Assembly (NCBI GenBank): GCA_040506895.1
Contig: JBEVVY010000001.1
Coordinates: forward strand, 1,798,001 to 1,862,000
Direction of reading: 5' to 3'
Length of the DNA: 64,000 bases
DNA from: Sedimenticola_A sp040506895
GTDB taxonomy: Bacteria; Pseudomonadota; Gammaproteobacteria; Chromatiales; Chromatiaceae
Shown here: positions 25,169-35,807 of the stretch, piece by piece
Numbering within the stretch: position 1 is the first letter of the stretch
How the letters are laid out: the number at the start of each line of letters is the position of its first letter
Translations under genes and position numbers: made by a program
Notes under the pieces: model-generated
What the model was told of the DNA's origin: nothing
What the model saw: the letters and a program-made list of their open reading frames with translations, nothing else
Databases searched by the model: none

Positions 25169-28100
25169 TCACCACTCAATTCGTTCCACACCGTCGAAAG
25201 TGAGCTCGGAACCGTCAGAGAAGGTGATGACACCACTGGCATCGGGATCCAGCGACAGCGCATGGTCCGCAATGTCGTACTGCACCTGCTCGCCATCCAC
25301 CTCGATGGTCCAGGGGGTGTCGGGGTCTGAGCCGGCAGGTACCCCGTCCGCATTGAGCTGGATCACGTCGGTCCAGCCGCCGCCTTCGCCACCGGAGAAG
25401 TAATCCGAACCGCCGAAGGGGTCGGCCTCGAAGAGATCGTTACCCTCGCCACCTTCTGCGCGATCGTTGCCTTCTCCTGCAACGAATCGATCGTCGCCCT
25501 CGCCGCCCCGCATCTGGTCATTACCGGCACCGGCGATGAAGGTGTCGTCTCCCTCACCACCTCTCATATCGTCATTGCCTTTGCCGCCGACGAGGTAATC
25601 GTTGCCCTCTTCACCCTCAAGCTTGTCGTTGCCTTTACCGCCCTCCAGGCGATCGTGGCCTTCGCCACCCTCGAGATGGTCGTTACCCTTGCCACCCAGC
25701 AGCACATCATGCCCCTCCCCGCCATCGAGGTGGTCATTACCTCGCATGCCGTCGATCACATCATTTCCGTCATCACCGTCTATGTGATCATTTCTCCTGG
25801 TACCTTCATGGGTGGCGCTCATCACCTCCTGAACATCATCGACGCGGATACTCACAGTTTCACTGTAAGTATTGCCTGTCGAGTCGGTGACCTGGATGGA
25901 GAGTTCGTGCACTGTTTCCGACTCGTAATCGATATCGGCTCCCTCCTTCACCACCAACTTGTCATCCACGATCTCGAAATGACCGGAGTCGTCACGTACC
26001 AGTTCGTAGCTGAACGTGTCGCCAGTGGATTGATCTATGGTCTGGAGTGTAGCCACAACGGTGCCTGCTGCAGCACCTTCTTCTACCGTGGTACCGGAGA
26101 AGCTGATATCCGTGGGTGCTTCATCACCTGCAGTCTCCGTAGTTTCGTCAGCACCTCCAATGTTGACCAGGTAGGGTTCACTGCCGGCCTCGAAGCCGCG
26201 TTCGTCGATGCTGATCACCGACATGTCGTGGTCACCCACCAGGTCGGGAATGACACCGTTTTCGAGAGAACTCATATCCCAGTGGGCCGCAGGCTCGCTA
26301 TCCTCGCTCACATCGTCTGTGTGATAAATCTTGACGTCGGAGATCTGCCCTTTGAACACCTCGTCATCATCGAAACGGGAACCGACACGATCCTGTTCCT
26401 GGCCAATGATGAGTACGCCATCGTCCCTAGAGGCATTGATGACATGTCCTCTTTCAAAGTTATCGGTGGCCACCTCTTCGCCATCGATCTGGTAACTGAG
26501 ATCGCCATTGGCGCTGATGGAAACTGTAACCTCGTGAAACTCGCCATCGAACAGCAGATCGGCATCCAGGCGATCACGACCACCGGTCTCTTCCGCATCG
26601 CCGGCTGAATCCACGTGAAATTCGAACTTGTCACCGCCCCTGGGTTTGAGCTCGATTCGAAACTCGTTGTTGTTTTCCGAGGTGGCATACGAGATCAATG
26701 GAGTCGTATCTTCCAGTCCATCACCATCAAACTTCACATTGAGAGTGATAGTCAGCTCTTCCTGGCCAGCCAACAACTCTCCGCCGTCCTCGATACGCAG
26801 TCCGTCGTTGTTACCCGACTCGTTGAGAACGATCGCCTGCCCTTCGGAGGAGCTGGCTGTCTGTGTTACCGCCTCTTCAACATCGCTGACATTGATGGTG
26901 ACAGTTTCCTGATGGGAATTGCCTCCGCTGTCAGTCACCTGCAGGGTGAGGTCGTGGCTCTCGGCCGATTCGAAGTCGATATCGGCGCCTTCCTTGACGA
27001 CCACCTGGTTGCCTACAATCTCAAATAAGCTTGAATCGCCCACGATCTCGTAGGTGAAGGTTTCACCTGTATCCGGGTCCACAGCATCCAGTGTGGATAC
27101 TACCGTTCCCGCCTCGGCGCCTTCGGTCACGGCGGTACCGGTCACAACAATATCTGTTACCGCATCGTTCTCGCCCTGAACGGCTACCGATACGGTTGCG
27201 GTATCGGTGCCACCTTTACCGTCACTGATGGTATAGGTAAAACTGCCCTCTACCGACTCACCATCCGTCAATCCTTCATATTCTGCATTGGCAGTAAATT
27301 CGACCTTACCGTCAACAACCTCGGCGGTGCCGATCACGTTGCCATCGGCGTCAATAACCTCGCTTACATCCGTAATAGTGAGTGTGTCGCCATCTGCATC
27401 AGTATCATTAGCCAGCACGTCGATGGTGATGGTACTGGTTTCAACAGCTGTGGCAGCACCAGACCAGTCTTCACCCGCAACCACCTGCAGGTTATCGATG
27501 CGCATACCCTCATCTCTACCGGTAGCATCAGTATGAAGCTCAAGGGTGAGCTGTCCGTTTTCATCCAGCGTGGCCTGGAAAGTGTGCGACTCTGAGCCTC
27601 TTTCCGATGTATTGATTACTTCGTTACCATTGGCATCAACGGTAAAAACATCCTGCAGCCTTCCACGTTCATCCCAGCTACCCTTGGTCTGGCTGTCGAA
27701 GGAGACGGTCACCGTCTCACCGGCATGTTCAGAACCGAAATCGAATGTTTTCGATGCGGTCTCATCCTTGCCGATCTCCATCCGTCCGCCCCGGGCTGAA
27801 ACCTCATCGCCCCATCCGGATACGCCACCACTGAAATCTTCGGAGACCAGTACATCACCTGCACTGCCACTGCCGGTGTCATCAACAGCAACTGGCGCTT
27901 CATTCAGTTCGATAACCTCGGTTGTAGCCGAGGTGGCACTGACAGCGAGCTGTTCATATCCGCCACCCGACGTATCTGAGATAGTGACCGACAGGCTTGA
28001 CACGTCTGTCACATCATCCGCAGAAACTGACACATCGACATCGCCTGAGGTCTCGCCAGCTTCGATAGTAATCGTCTCTCCGTTGGAGAGTGTGATCTCA

Positions 28101-31100
28101 AGATCGGATGCAGGGGCATTGTCCACGGTCGCTGTGTAAGTAACCGTACCGCCCGCCTCGGTAATCTGGCCGGTAGCGCCCAGGCTCACGGTGGTGGTAT
28201 CGGTGGTATCGATGATGTCGGTGGTTGCCGGAGAGGCATCGACGGCCAACTGCTNNNNNNNNNNNNNNNNNNNNNNNNNNNNNNNNNNNNNNNNNNNNNN
28301 NNNNNNNNNNNNNNNNNNNNNNNNNNNNNNNNNNNNNNNNNNNNNNNNNNNNNNNNNNNNNNNNNNNNNNNNNNNNNNNNNNNNNNNNNNNNNNNNNNNN
28401 NNNNNNNNNNNNNNNNNNNNNNNNNNNNNNNNNNNNNNNNNNNNNNNNNNNNNNNNNNNNNNNNNNNNNNNNNNNNNNNNNNNNNNNNNNNNNNNNNNNN
28501 NNNNNNNNNNNNNNNNNNNNNNNNNNNNNNNNNNNNNNNNNNNNNNNNNNNNNNNNNNNNNNNNNNNNNNNNNNNNNNNNNNNNNNNNNNNNNNNNNNNN
28601 NNNNNNNNNNNNNNNNNNNNNNNNNNNNNNNNNNNNNNNNNNNNNNNNNNNNNNNNNNNNNNNNNNNNNNNNNNNNNNNNNNNNNNNNNNNNNNNNNNNN
28701 NNNNNNNNNNNNNNNNNNNNNNNNNNNNNNNNNNNNNNNNNNNNNNNNNNNNNNNNNNNNNNNNNNNNNNNNNNNNNNNNNNNNNNNNNNNNNNNNNNNN
28801 NNNNNNNNNNNNNNNNNNNNNNNNNNNNNNNNNNNNNNNNNNNNNNNNNNNNNNNNNNNNNNNNNNNNNNNNNNNNNNNNNNNNNNNNNNNNNNNNNNNN
28901 NNNNNNNNNNNNNNNNNNNNNNNNNNNNNNNNNNNNNNNNNNNNNNNNNNNNNNNNNNNNNNNNNNNNNNNNNNNNNNNNNNNNNNNNNNNNNNNNNNNN
29001 NNNNNNNNNNNNNNNNNNNNNNNNNNNNNNNNNNNNNNNNNNNNNNNNNNNNNNNNNNNNNNNNNNNNNNNNNNNNNNNNNNNNNNNNNNNNNNNNNNNN
29101 NGTGGCGTCGGCGATGGCGTCTTCGTCTGCGGCTACTGTCACATCGACCGTGCCGGAGGTCTCGCCGGCTTCAATCGTAATCGTTTCACCGTTGGAGAGG
29201 GTAATCTCCAGATCGGATGCAGGGGCATTGTCCACGGTTGCCGTATAAGTAACCGTACCGCCTGCCTCTGTGATCTGGCCGGTAGCGCCCAGGCTCACGG
29301 TGGTGGTATCGGTGGTATCGATGATGTCGGTGGTTGCCGGAGAGGCATCGACGGCCAACTGCTCATAACCGCCGCCGTCTGTACCGGTGATGGTAGCCGA
29401 CATGGAGGTGGCATCGGCTATGGCGTCTTCATCTGCCGCAACGGTGACATCCACGGTGCCGGAGGTCTCACCGGCTTCGATGGTGATGATCTCGCCATTA
29501 CTCAAGGTAATAGTGAGGTCACTGGCCGGTGCGTTATCGACAGTGGCCGTATAGGTCACTGTACCGCCCGCCTCGGTGATCTGGCCGGTGGCGCCCAGGC
29601 TGACCGTTGTCGTATCGGTGGTATCAACGATGTCTGTGGTTGCAGGTGTGGCATCGACTGCGAGTTGCTCGTAACCACCTCCGTCGGTACCGGTGATGGT
29701 GGCCGACATGGAAGTGGCATCAGCGATGGCATCTTCGTCTGCCGCAATGGTGACATCTACCGTACCCGAGGTATCACCCGCCTCGATGGTGATGGTCTCG
29801 CCATTGGAGAGGGTGATCTCAAGATCGGATGCAGGGACATTATCAACCGTAGCGGTGTAAGTCACTGTACCACCGGCTTCGGTGATCTGGCCAGTAGCAC
29901 CCAGGCTAACCGTTGTCGTATCGGTGGTATCGACAATGTCGGTGGTTGCTGGTGTTGCATCTACGGCCAACTGCTCATAACCGCCGCCGTCGGTACCGGT
30001 GATGGTGGCAGACATGGAAGTGGCGTCGGCGATGGCGTCTTCGTCTGCGGCTACTGTCACATCGACCGTGCCGGAGGTCTCGCCGGCTTCAATCGTAATC
30101 GTTTCACCGTTGGAGAGGGTAATCTCCAGATCGGATGCAGGGGCATTGTCCACGGTTGCCGTATAAGTAACCGTACCGCCTGCCTCTGTGATCTGGCCGG
30201 TAGCGCCCAGGCTCACGGTGGTGGTATCGGTGGTATCGATGATGTCGGTGGTTGCCGGAGAGGCATCGACGGCCAACTGCTCATAACCGCCGCCGTCTGT
30301 ACCGGTGATGGTAGCCGACATGGAGGTGGCATCGGCTATGGCGTCTTCATCTGCCGCAACGGTGACATCCACGGTGCCGGAGGTCTCACCGGCTTCGATG
30401 GTGATGATCTCGCCATTACTCAAGGTAATAGTGAGGTCACTGGCCGGTGCGTTATCGACAGTGGCCGTATAGGTCACTGTACCGCCCGCCTCGGTGATCT
30501 GGCCGGTGGCGCCCAGGCTGACCGTTGTCGTATCGGTGGTATCAACGATGTCTGTGGTTGCAGGTGTGGCATCGACGGCCAACTGCTCGTAACCGCCACC
30601 GTCGGTACCGGTAATGGTGGCCGACATGGAAGTGGCGTCGGCAATGGCGTCCTCGTCTGCTGCAACGGTAACGTCTACAGTGCCGGAGGTCTCACCAGCT
30701 TCGATGGTGATGGTCTCACCGTTACTCAGGGTAATAGTGAGATCGGATGCCGGTGCATTATCGACAGTAGCCGTGTAGGTAACGGTACCACCCGCCTCGG
30801 TAATCTGACCGGTAGCACCCAGGCTCACGGTGGTGGTATCTACCGTGTCAACGATCTCGGTAACCGCCGGATCGGATTCGATGGTCAGTTCGTCATAGCC
30901 ACCACCACTGGCGCCCGTGATATGCACACTCAGTTCAGTGGCATCGACAATCGCATCCTCGTCCGCCTCAACCACGACATCCACGGTACCGGAGTGCTCA
31001 CCGGCAAGTATGGTGATGGACTTGCCGTTGGATAGCGTGATGACCAGGTCGCTGGCCGGGGGAGTATCGACTGTGGCGGTATAGGTAACGGTGCCGCCGG

Positions 31101-31671
31101 CTTCGGTGATGCGGCCTGTCGCCCCCAGGCTCACTTCACCCTCAAGAGGCTCCCGCTCTTCTTCAGCTTCTTCTGACGGCTGGGCTGCAGCCTGCACAGC
31201 TTCTGTCTCGACCACAGTGGCTTCCACTGTAGGAGCAACGGCCTCTGCAGCGACCTCTCCTGGCACCTCACCCGCAACCTCGTCCTGAACGGGGGGTTCT
31301 GGCTCCTCGCGTGCCTCAACCTCGGGTGTCTGCTCCTCACGCTCTTCACCCGCAGGTGCCGCTTCGAACTCACGACTTTCTGCCGCGGCAGCCGTGGAGG
31401 CTGTCGTCTCTTCAGCAGTCTCTCTCTCTTCACGGGCCTGGGGAGGAACACGCTTGTCACTCTCCTCTTCCGCCACACCGGAGACCTGGTCTTCCTGGCC
31501 AGGCATGGCCACGTCTGCACGAGAGACTTCTACATAGTCTGTCCCGAGAAGTTCATCCTCTTCCCGCTCTTTGCGCTCGAGGTCCTGGGCCAAATCCCGT
31601 TCGAACAGGTCCTTGGTAGCCCGTTTCCGCTCGTCACCAAACTCATGTTTGTCATCGCTGTGTTCAGCCAT
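25169..31671 (-). CDS. Giant RTX adhesin with 102-residue tandem repeats, type I secreted
   Basis: One gene, interrupted only by the N run, that encodes well over 2100 residues. The N terminus is charged and lacks a Sec signal. A Glu-rich region (about 60-180) is followed by 102-residue beta-sandwich repeats starting VSLGATG.ITEAGGTVTYTA. After the gap come one more repeat, an EDFSGG domain, VCBS/cadherin-like domains (AVDD, NDTDADGDTL, DIDFES), a LamG-like domain (NNEFRIELK to KGQISDVKIYH), another cadherin-like domain and about ten RTX nonapeptide units (GGEGNDxLxGG type). The end, ITFSDGSELTFDG, is typical of type I substrates. The secretion operon lies divergently 222 bp away. The two flanking segments are in different frames only because the N-run length is not real. 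A surface or biofilm adhesin is inferred. No LapA-type N-terminal retention module was recognised. Confidence 0.9.
27895..31135 (-). repeat. 306-bp tandem repeats within the adhesin gene
   Basis: The CCCAGGCT landmark recurs at 29288, 29594, 29900 and 30206, exactly 306 bp apart (102 codons). Six full units and part of a seventh lie before the gap in reading direction, and at least one after it. Bases 29102-29659 equal 30020-30577, a 918-bp (three-unit) higher-order period. The outermost units at both ends are more diverged. Confidence 0.93.
28255..29101. other. Assembly gap (847 N) in the repeat array
   Basis: Sequence is unknown here. Aligning both edges to the 306-bp period shows that the true missing length should be 44 + 306k nt. 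No whole k gives 847, so the N count is only an estimate. Read-through ORFs crossing it in any frame are artefacts. Confidence 0.97.
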
Positions 31672-31799
31672 GCTGATCGACCTCGTTCAAACCCAACAAA
31701 GCCTTGCCGAAATGGCAATGCCTTGAAAAACAAATAAAAATCCCAAATTTCTTCGCCTATTATCTAATGTATATATCGGCAATTCGGTCTACTTCTTGA

Positions 31800-31815
31800 T
31801 GTGAACGGGCTCACA
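31800..31815. promoter_or_regulatory. CRP-type palindrome between adhesin and secretion operon
   Basis: TGTGA-ACGGGC-TCACA matches the CRP core consensus TGTGA-N6-TCACA at all ten defined positions. It lies in the 222-bp divergent region, about 129 nt before the adhesin start (31671) and 79 nt before the first ABC gene (31894). An extended -10-like TGATAACAT at 31859-31867 lies downstream towards the secretion operon. Binding by a CRP/Vfr-family protein is inferred. The rest of the region is AT-rich, without another clear signal. Confidence 0.65.
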
Positions 31816-31893
31816 CTTCCAGACAACTTTAAATTCGCAGCGAGATTGCCCATACATGTGATAACATCGGCATTTAATGCCCAAACCTGAACC

Positions 31894-33615
31894 ATGGCAG
31901 AACCATCAAAAAATATGATGGAAAATATAAATACAACAACAAATGCAGGTAATACTGGGTTTCGCACACCTTCCAGCTGGCGGAGACCCGATGTCCTTCT
32001 CGCCTCGCTGGGTATCAATCTCCTTGCCCTGATGCTCCCCATGGTGATCCTGCAGGTATACGACCGGATCATCCCCAACCAGGCGCTCGACACCTTCCTT
32101 GTGTTGATGCTGGGCATGATCGGGGTGGCGATCCTGGAGGCGATACTGAGGATTTTCAGGTCCATCATGCTCGCCTGGAGCGGATCCCGGTTCGAACACC
32201 GTGAGAGCAAGAAAGCGCTGAACCACATCCTCCATGCGGACACCCTGTCGTTCGAGGACGATGCACGCGGCAACTACCTGGGCAGAATGCAATCCGTGGA
32301 AGAGATCCACCAGTTCTATTCCGGCCAGTCGATGCTGCTGCTGATGGACTTCCCTTTCGTGATCCTGTTTCTCGCCCTCATCTGGTTTATCAGTGGCGAC
32401 CTGGTCCTGGTACCGCTCTGCCTGCTGCTGCTCTTTGCCCTTGCCTCGCTGATCCTTGGAAACAAGCTCCACAAGGCTCTGATAGTAAGACAACGGACCG
32501 ACAAGCACCGTCAGAACTTCCTGATCGAGATCCTCAGCGGTATCCATACGGTCAAGTCCATGGCCATGGAAGCGCTGATGATGCGTCGTTACGAGCGACT
32601 GCAGGGTTCATCGGCAGAGAGTGTCTACAAACTGGCCCATATCAACAGCGTGGTCCAGGGGTTCGGCACCACCTTCTCCCAGCTCGCCATGGTGAGCTTC
32701 GTCGGTCTCGGCTCGATCTACGTGGTGGCAGGCGACCTTACCGTCGGTGCACTGGCTGCCGGCACCATGCTCTCCGGGCGTGTGCTGCAACCCGGCCTGA
32801 AAGCCATGGGCCTGTGGACCCAGTTCCAGAGCGTCCGCCTGGCACTCGACGACAGCAAGGAGATCTACGACCTACCCCGGGAGATATCCGGCACCATCGA
32901 TGGTCCGGAACCGGTCAGGGGAGAGATCAAGCTGGAGGATGTCCACTTCAAATACCCCTCCCAGGAAGAGATGCTGCTCAAAGGCGTGTCACTGGAAATC
33001 CCTGAAGGTGGATCGGTTGGTATCACCGGAAAGAACGGCGCTGGCAAGAGTACACTCGTCAGCCTGATGACCGCCTTCATGCACCCCCTGGAGGGCCGCA
33101 TACTGCTCGATGGCAACGATCTCAGGGAGTATGACCAGGAGTACCTGAGACAGCAGATCGGTTTCATGCCCCAGCAGGGAATGCTCTACGAGGGCACCAT
33201 ACTGGAGAACATGACCCTTTTCCGGGAGGGCAATGCGCTGGATCACGCCATCGAGCTCTCAAGGGAACTTGGCCTGGATGAGATCATCGCCCGCATGCCG
33301 GACGGCCTGGACACCCAGATCGGCGGTTCTGCCGTGGACACCCTGTCTGAAGGCGTGCGACAGAAAATCGTCATCGTCCGCTCCCTGGTAGGGCACCCAC
33401 AGGTCATCATGTTCGACGATGCCAACGCCAACTTCGACATCAAGAACGATGCCAAGCTGATGGACCTGGTCAAAAAACTCAAGGGCGACCGAACCATGGT
33501 CATTGTTTCCCACCGTCCTTCATTTCTGCGTATCTGTGATCGCCAGTTCGAACTGACCGACGGTGTGCTTAGGGAGAAGCAGGAGAAAAAACTGAGGGTC
33601 GTATTTAATCGCTGA
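31894..33615 (+). CDS. Type I secretion ABC transporter, first of two (no peptidase-like domain)
   Basis: An inner-membrane exporter half of 573 residues: about six membrane helices (30-310) and a nucleotide-binding domain (about 345-565). Walker A is GKNGAGKST. The signature motif is degenerate, LSEGV in place of LSGGQ. Walker B reads VIMFDD, with Asp where the catalytic Glu should be. The switch His is kept (VSHRP). It lacks the N-terminal C39-like domain carried by the next gene's product. The close spacing (8 nt) and the divergent motifs suggest that the two proteins form a heterodimer. Start ATG at 31894; an alternative is 31915. Confidence 0.9.
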   Translation: MAEPSKNMMENINTTTNAGNTGFRTPSSWRRPDVLLASLGINLLALMLPMVILQVYDRIIPNQALDTFLVLMLGMIGVAILEAILRIFRSIMLAWSGSRFEHRESKKALNHILHADTLSFEDDARGNYLGRMQSVEEIHQFYSGQSMLLLMDFPFVILFLALIWFISGDLVLVPLCLLLLFALASLILGNKLHKALIVRQRTDKHRQNFLIEILSGIHTVKSMAMEALMMRRYERLQGSSAESVYKLAHINSVVQGFGTTFSQLAMVSFVGLGSIYVVAGDLTVGALAAGTMLSGRVLQPGLKAMGLWTQFQSVRLALDDSKEIYDLPREISGTIDGPEPVRGEIKLEDVHFKYPSQEEMLLKGVSLEIPEGGSVGITGKNGAGKSTLVSLMTAFMHPLEGRILLDGNDLREYDQEYLRQQIGFMPQQGMLYEGTILENMTLFREGNALDHAIELSRELGLDEIIARMPDGLDTQIGGSAVDTLSEGVRQKIVIVRSLVGHPQVIMFDDANANFDIKNDAKLMDLVKKLKGDRTMVIVSHRPSFLRICDRQFELTDGVLREKQEKKLRVVFNR

Positions 33616-33623
33616 GATGGTTG

Positions 33624-35807
33624 ATGGAAAAAGAGACTCAACAACCTGCAAAAAATGAACGGCCACCGATCCTGAGTGAACAGCTGGCCGACGCCCTGCG
33701 TCATAACCGCCTTGATGACTTCAAGACGGCATCACCCTTTGCAGCCAGCATGCTGCCCCTGCTCAAGGTCCTGGGGTGGCACCAGTACGCCCGAGAACTG
33801 ATCGAGGCACTGCCCCACTTCACAGACACCCTGGACCTGGTGGACCTGCGCAACATCCTGGTCACCCTGGGTTACGAAAGCAATGAACGGGTCATAAGAC
33901 TCGACAAGCTCGATACGGAACTCTACCCCGCCCTGTTCGTCGGAAAGAAGGGCGAGGTACTCGTGATGATCGAACGCAACGGCGACGAGCTCTCCTACTA
34001 CGACGGCAACGCGGGGGAATACAAGACCCAGCCTATCCAGGGACTCAGTGGCACCGCCTACCTGTTCACCGACACACACATCACCCATGGCACATCCGAA
34101 CAGCCGCAGGCGGGTGAAGCCTGGTTCATCACCCTGCTGAGGCGCTTCCAGGGACTGATCTGGCATCTCTTTGCGATGACCTTCCTGGTCAACCTGGTGG
34201 CCCTTGCAGTACCGATCTTCATCATGATGGTCTATGACAAGGTGATCGGCGCAAAGTCTCTCGAGGCACTGCCCTGGATGATCGGCGGCATTCTCTGCGC
34301 CCTCGTCGCGGACATGGCACTGCGCTTCCTGCGCGCCAACATGATCGGCAGGGTGGCCGGCCGGCTGGACTACCTGATCGGCGTGGAGACGTTCAGGCAG
34401 ATTCTCCACCTCCCACCCCTCTTCACCGAGCGCTCCACCATGGCATCCCAGCTCTCCAGGCTGAAACAGTTCGATACGGTGCGTGACTTCTTCACCGGGC
34501 CCAATGCCTCGTTGCTGATGGAACTGCCGTTCGTGGTGATGTTCGTGCTGGTGATCTGGTTGATCGCCGGCCCGGTAGCCTATGTTCCCATCGTGATGCT
34601 CGCCATCTACATCGCCTTCGGCGCCCTCTGGCTGCCGGCCAGTGCAAACCGAGTGATGCACTCCGCCCGATCCCGCACAGAGAAGCAGCGCATGCTGATT
34701 CAGACCCTCAACGGTCGGCACGAGATCAAGGGTGTCGGCAGCGAGACGGTCTGGAGCGAGCGCTTCCGCGAATTTTCCGGCGAATCCGTCACTGCCAACT
34801 ACCACACCACGGTATCCAATGCCGTGATCCAGTCATTCGCCCAGAGCGCGGTGATGATCGCCAGTGTCGCGGTACTCGCCATCGGCACCTACTCGGTCAT
34901 CACCGGCGACATGACCATCGGCGCCCTGATCGCCACCATGGCCCTGATCTGGAAGGTCCTCGCCCCCCTGCAGAGCGCGTTCCTCAGTTTCAGCCGTTTC
35001 GAACAGGTCTCCAAGGCGATCCAGCAGATCAACCAGCTGATGCGTCTCGACCCTGAACGCCATAGCGGACGCTCAGCCCTGATGCTGACAGAGCTCAAAG
35101 GGCGTATCGAAGTGGACAGGGTCAGCTTCCGCTATGGCCCCAACAGCGACCCCGCCCTGCTGGGCATCACCTTCAGCGTCGAGCCGGGAGAGATGGTGGC
35201 GATCCTGGGCCAGACAGGCTCCGGTAAATCGACACTGGTAAAACTGATCGCCGGCATGTACAAACCCCAGGCCGGATCCCTCAGCCTGGACGAGTTCGAT
35301 ATCCGCCAGCTCAACGCCATGGACCTGCGCAGGGCTATCGCCTACGTCCCCCAGAAGGCCAAGATGTTCCACGGCACCATTGCCCAGAACCTTCGTCTGA
35401 ACAACGTACTGGCCACCGACGAGGAGCTGCGCGAGGCCTGCGAACAGGCGGATGTGCTGGACGACATCCTCGCCATGCCGGATGGTTTCGAAACCCGCAT
35501 TGGTGACAACGCAACCGACCGCCTGCCGCCGGGCCTGATGCGCGGACTCTCCATGGCGAGGGCATTCCTGCGTCCAGCCCAGATCGTACTGATGGATGAG
35601 CCCGGCGCCTCGCTGGACATGGAGAGCGATGAGCGCTTTATGGCACAACTGAAAAAGCTGAAAGGGAAGAAGACCATCGTCATGGTCTCCCACCGTCCCA
35701 GCCACGCCCGCATCGCCGACAAGGCCATCATCCTCGACCAGGGTTCGATGGTCTTCTCGGGTAATTCAGAAGAAGCGGTGAAGCTGATTTTGGAGAGTGC
35801 AGCATGA
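33624..35807 (+). CDS. Type I secretion ABC transporter, second of two (LapB-like)
   Basis: This 727-residue protein (ATG at 33624; a TTG lies one codon upstream) has an N-terminal C39-peptidase-like domain (about 20-150) without a catalytic Cys, as in transporters of RTX proteins that are not cleaved. A membrane domain follows (about 165-450), then an ATPase domain (about 480-715). Walker A is GQTGSGKST and Walker B IVLMDEP is complete. The signature motif is LPPGL rather than LSGGQ, and the switch His is present (VSHRP). It overlaps the HlyD gene by 4 nt (ATGA). Its likely cargo is the giant adhesin encoded divergently. Confidence 0.92.
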   Translation: MEKETQQPAKNERPPILSEQLADALRHNRLDDFKTASPFAASMLPLLKVLGWHQYARELIEALPHFTDTLDLVDLRNILVTLGYESNERVIRLDKLDTELYPALFVGKKGEVLVMIERNGDELSYYDGNAGEYKTQPIQGLSGTAYLFTDTHITHGTSEQPQAGEAWFITLLRRFQGLIWHLFAMTFLVNLVALAVPIFIMMVYDKVIGAKSLEALPWMIGGILCALVADMALRFLRANMIGRVAGRLDYLIGVETFRQILHLPPLFTERSTMASQLSRLKQFDTVRDFFTGPNASLLMELPFVVMFVLVIWLIAGPVAYVPIVMLAIYIAFGALWLPASANRVMHSARSRTEKQRMLIQTLNGRHEIKGVGSETVWSERFREFSGESVTANYHTTVSNAVIQSFAQSAVMIASVAVLAIGTYSVITGDMTIGALIATMALIWKVLAPLQSAFLSFSRFEQVSKAIQQINQLMRLDPERHSGRSALMLTELKGRIEVDRVSFRYGPNSDPALLGITFSVEPGEMVAILGQTGSGKSTLVKLIAGMYKPQAGSLSLDEFDIRQLNAMDLRRAIAYVPQKAKMFHGTIAQNLRLNNVLATDEELREACEQADVLDDILAMPDGFETRIGDNATDRLPPGLMRGLSMARAFLRPAQIVLMDEPGASLDMESDERFMAQLKKLKGKKTIVMVSHRPSHARIADKAIILDQGSMVFSGNSEEAVKLILESAA

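Noticed and set aside
28191..31035. Plus-strand and frame-shifted ORFs running through the N run
   Set aside because: The N run was translated as open frame. The apparent proteins, and the odd tail after the gap in the minus frame, come from a wrong gap length.
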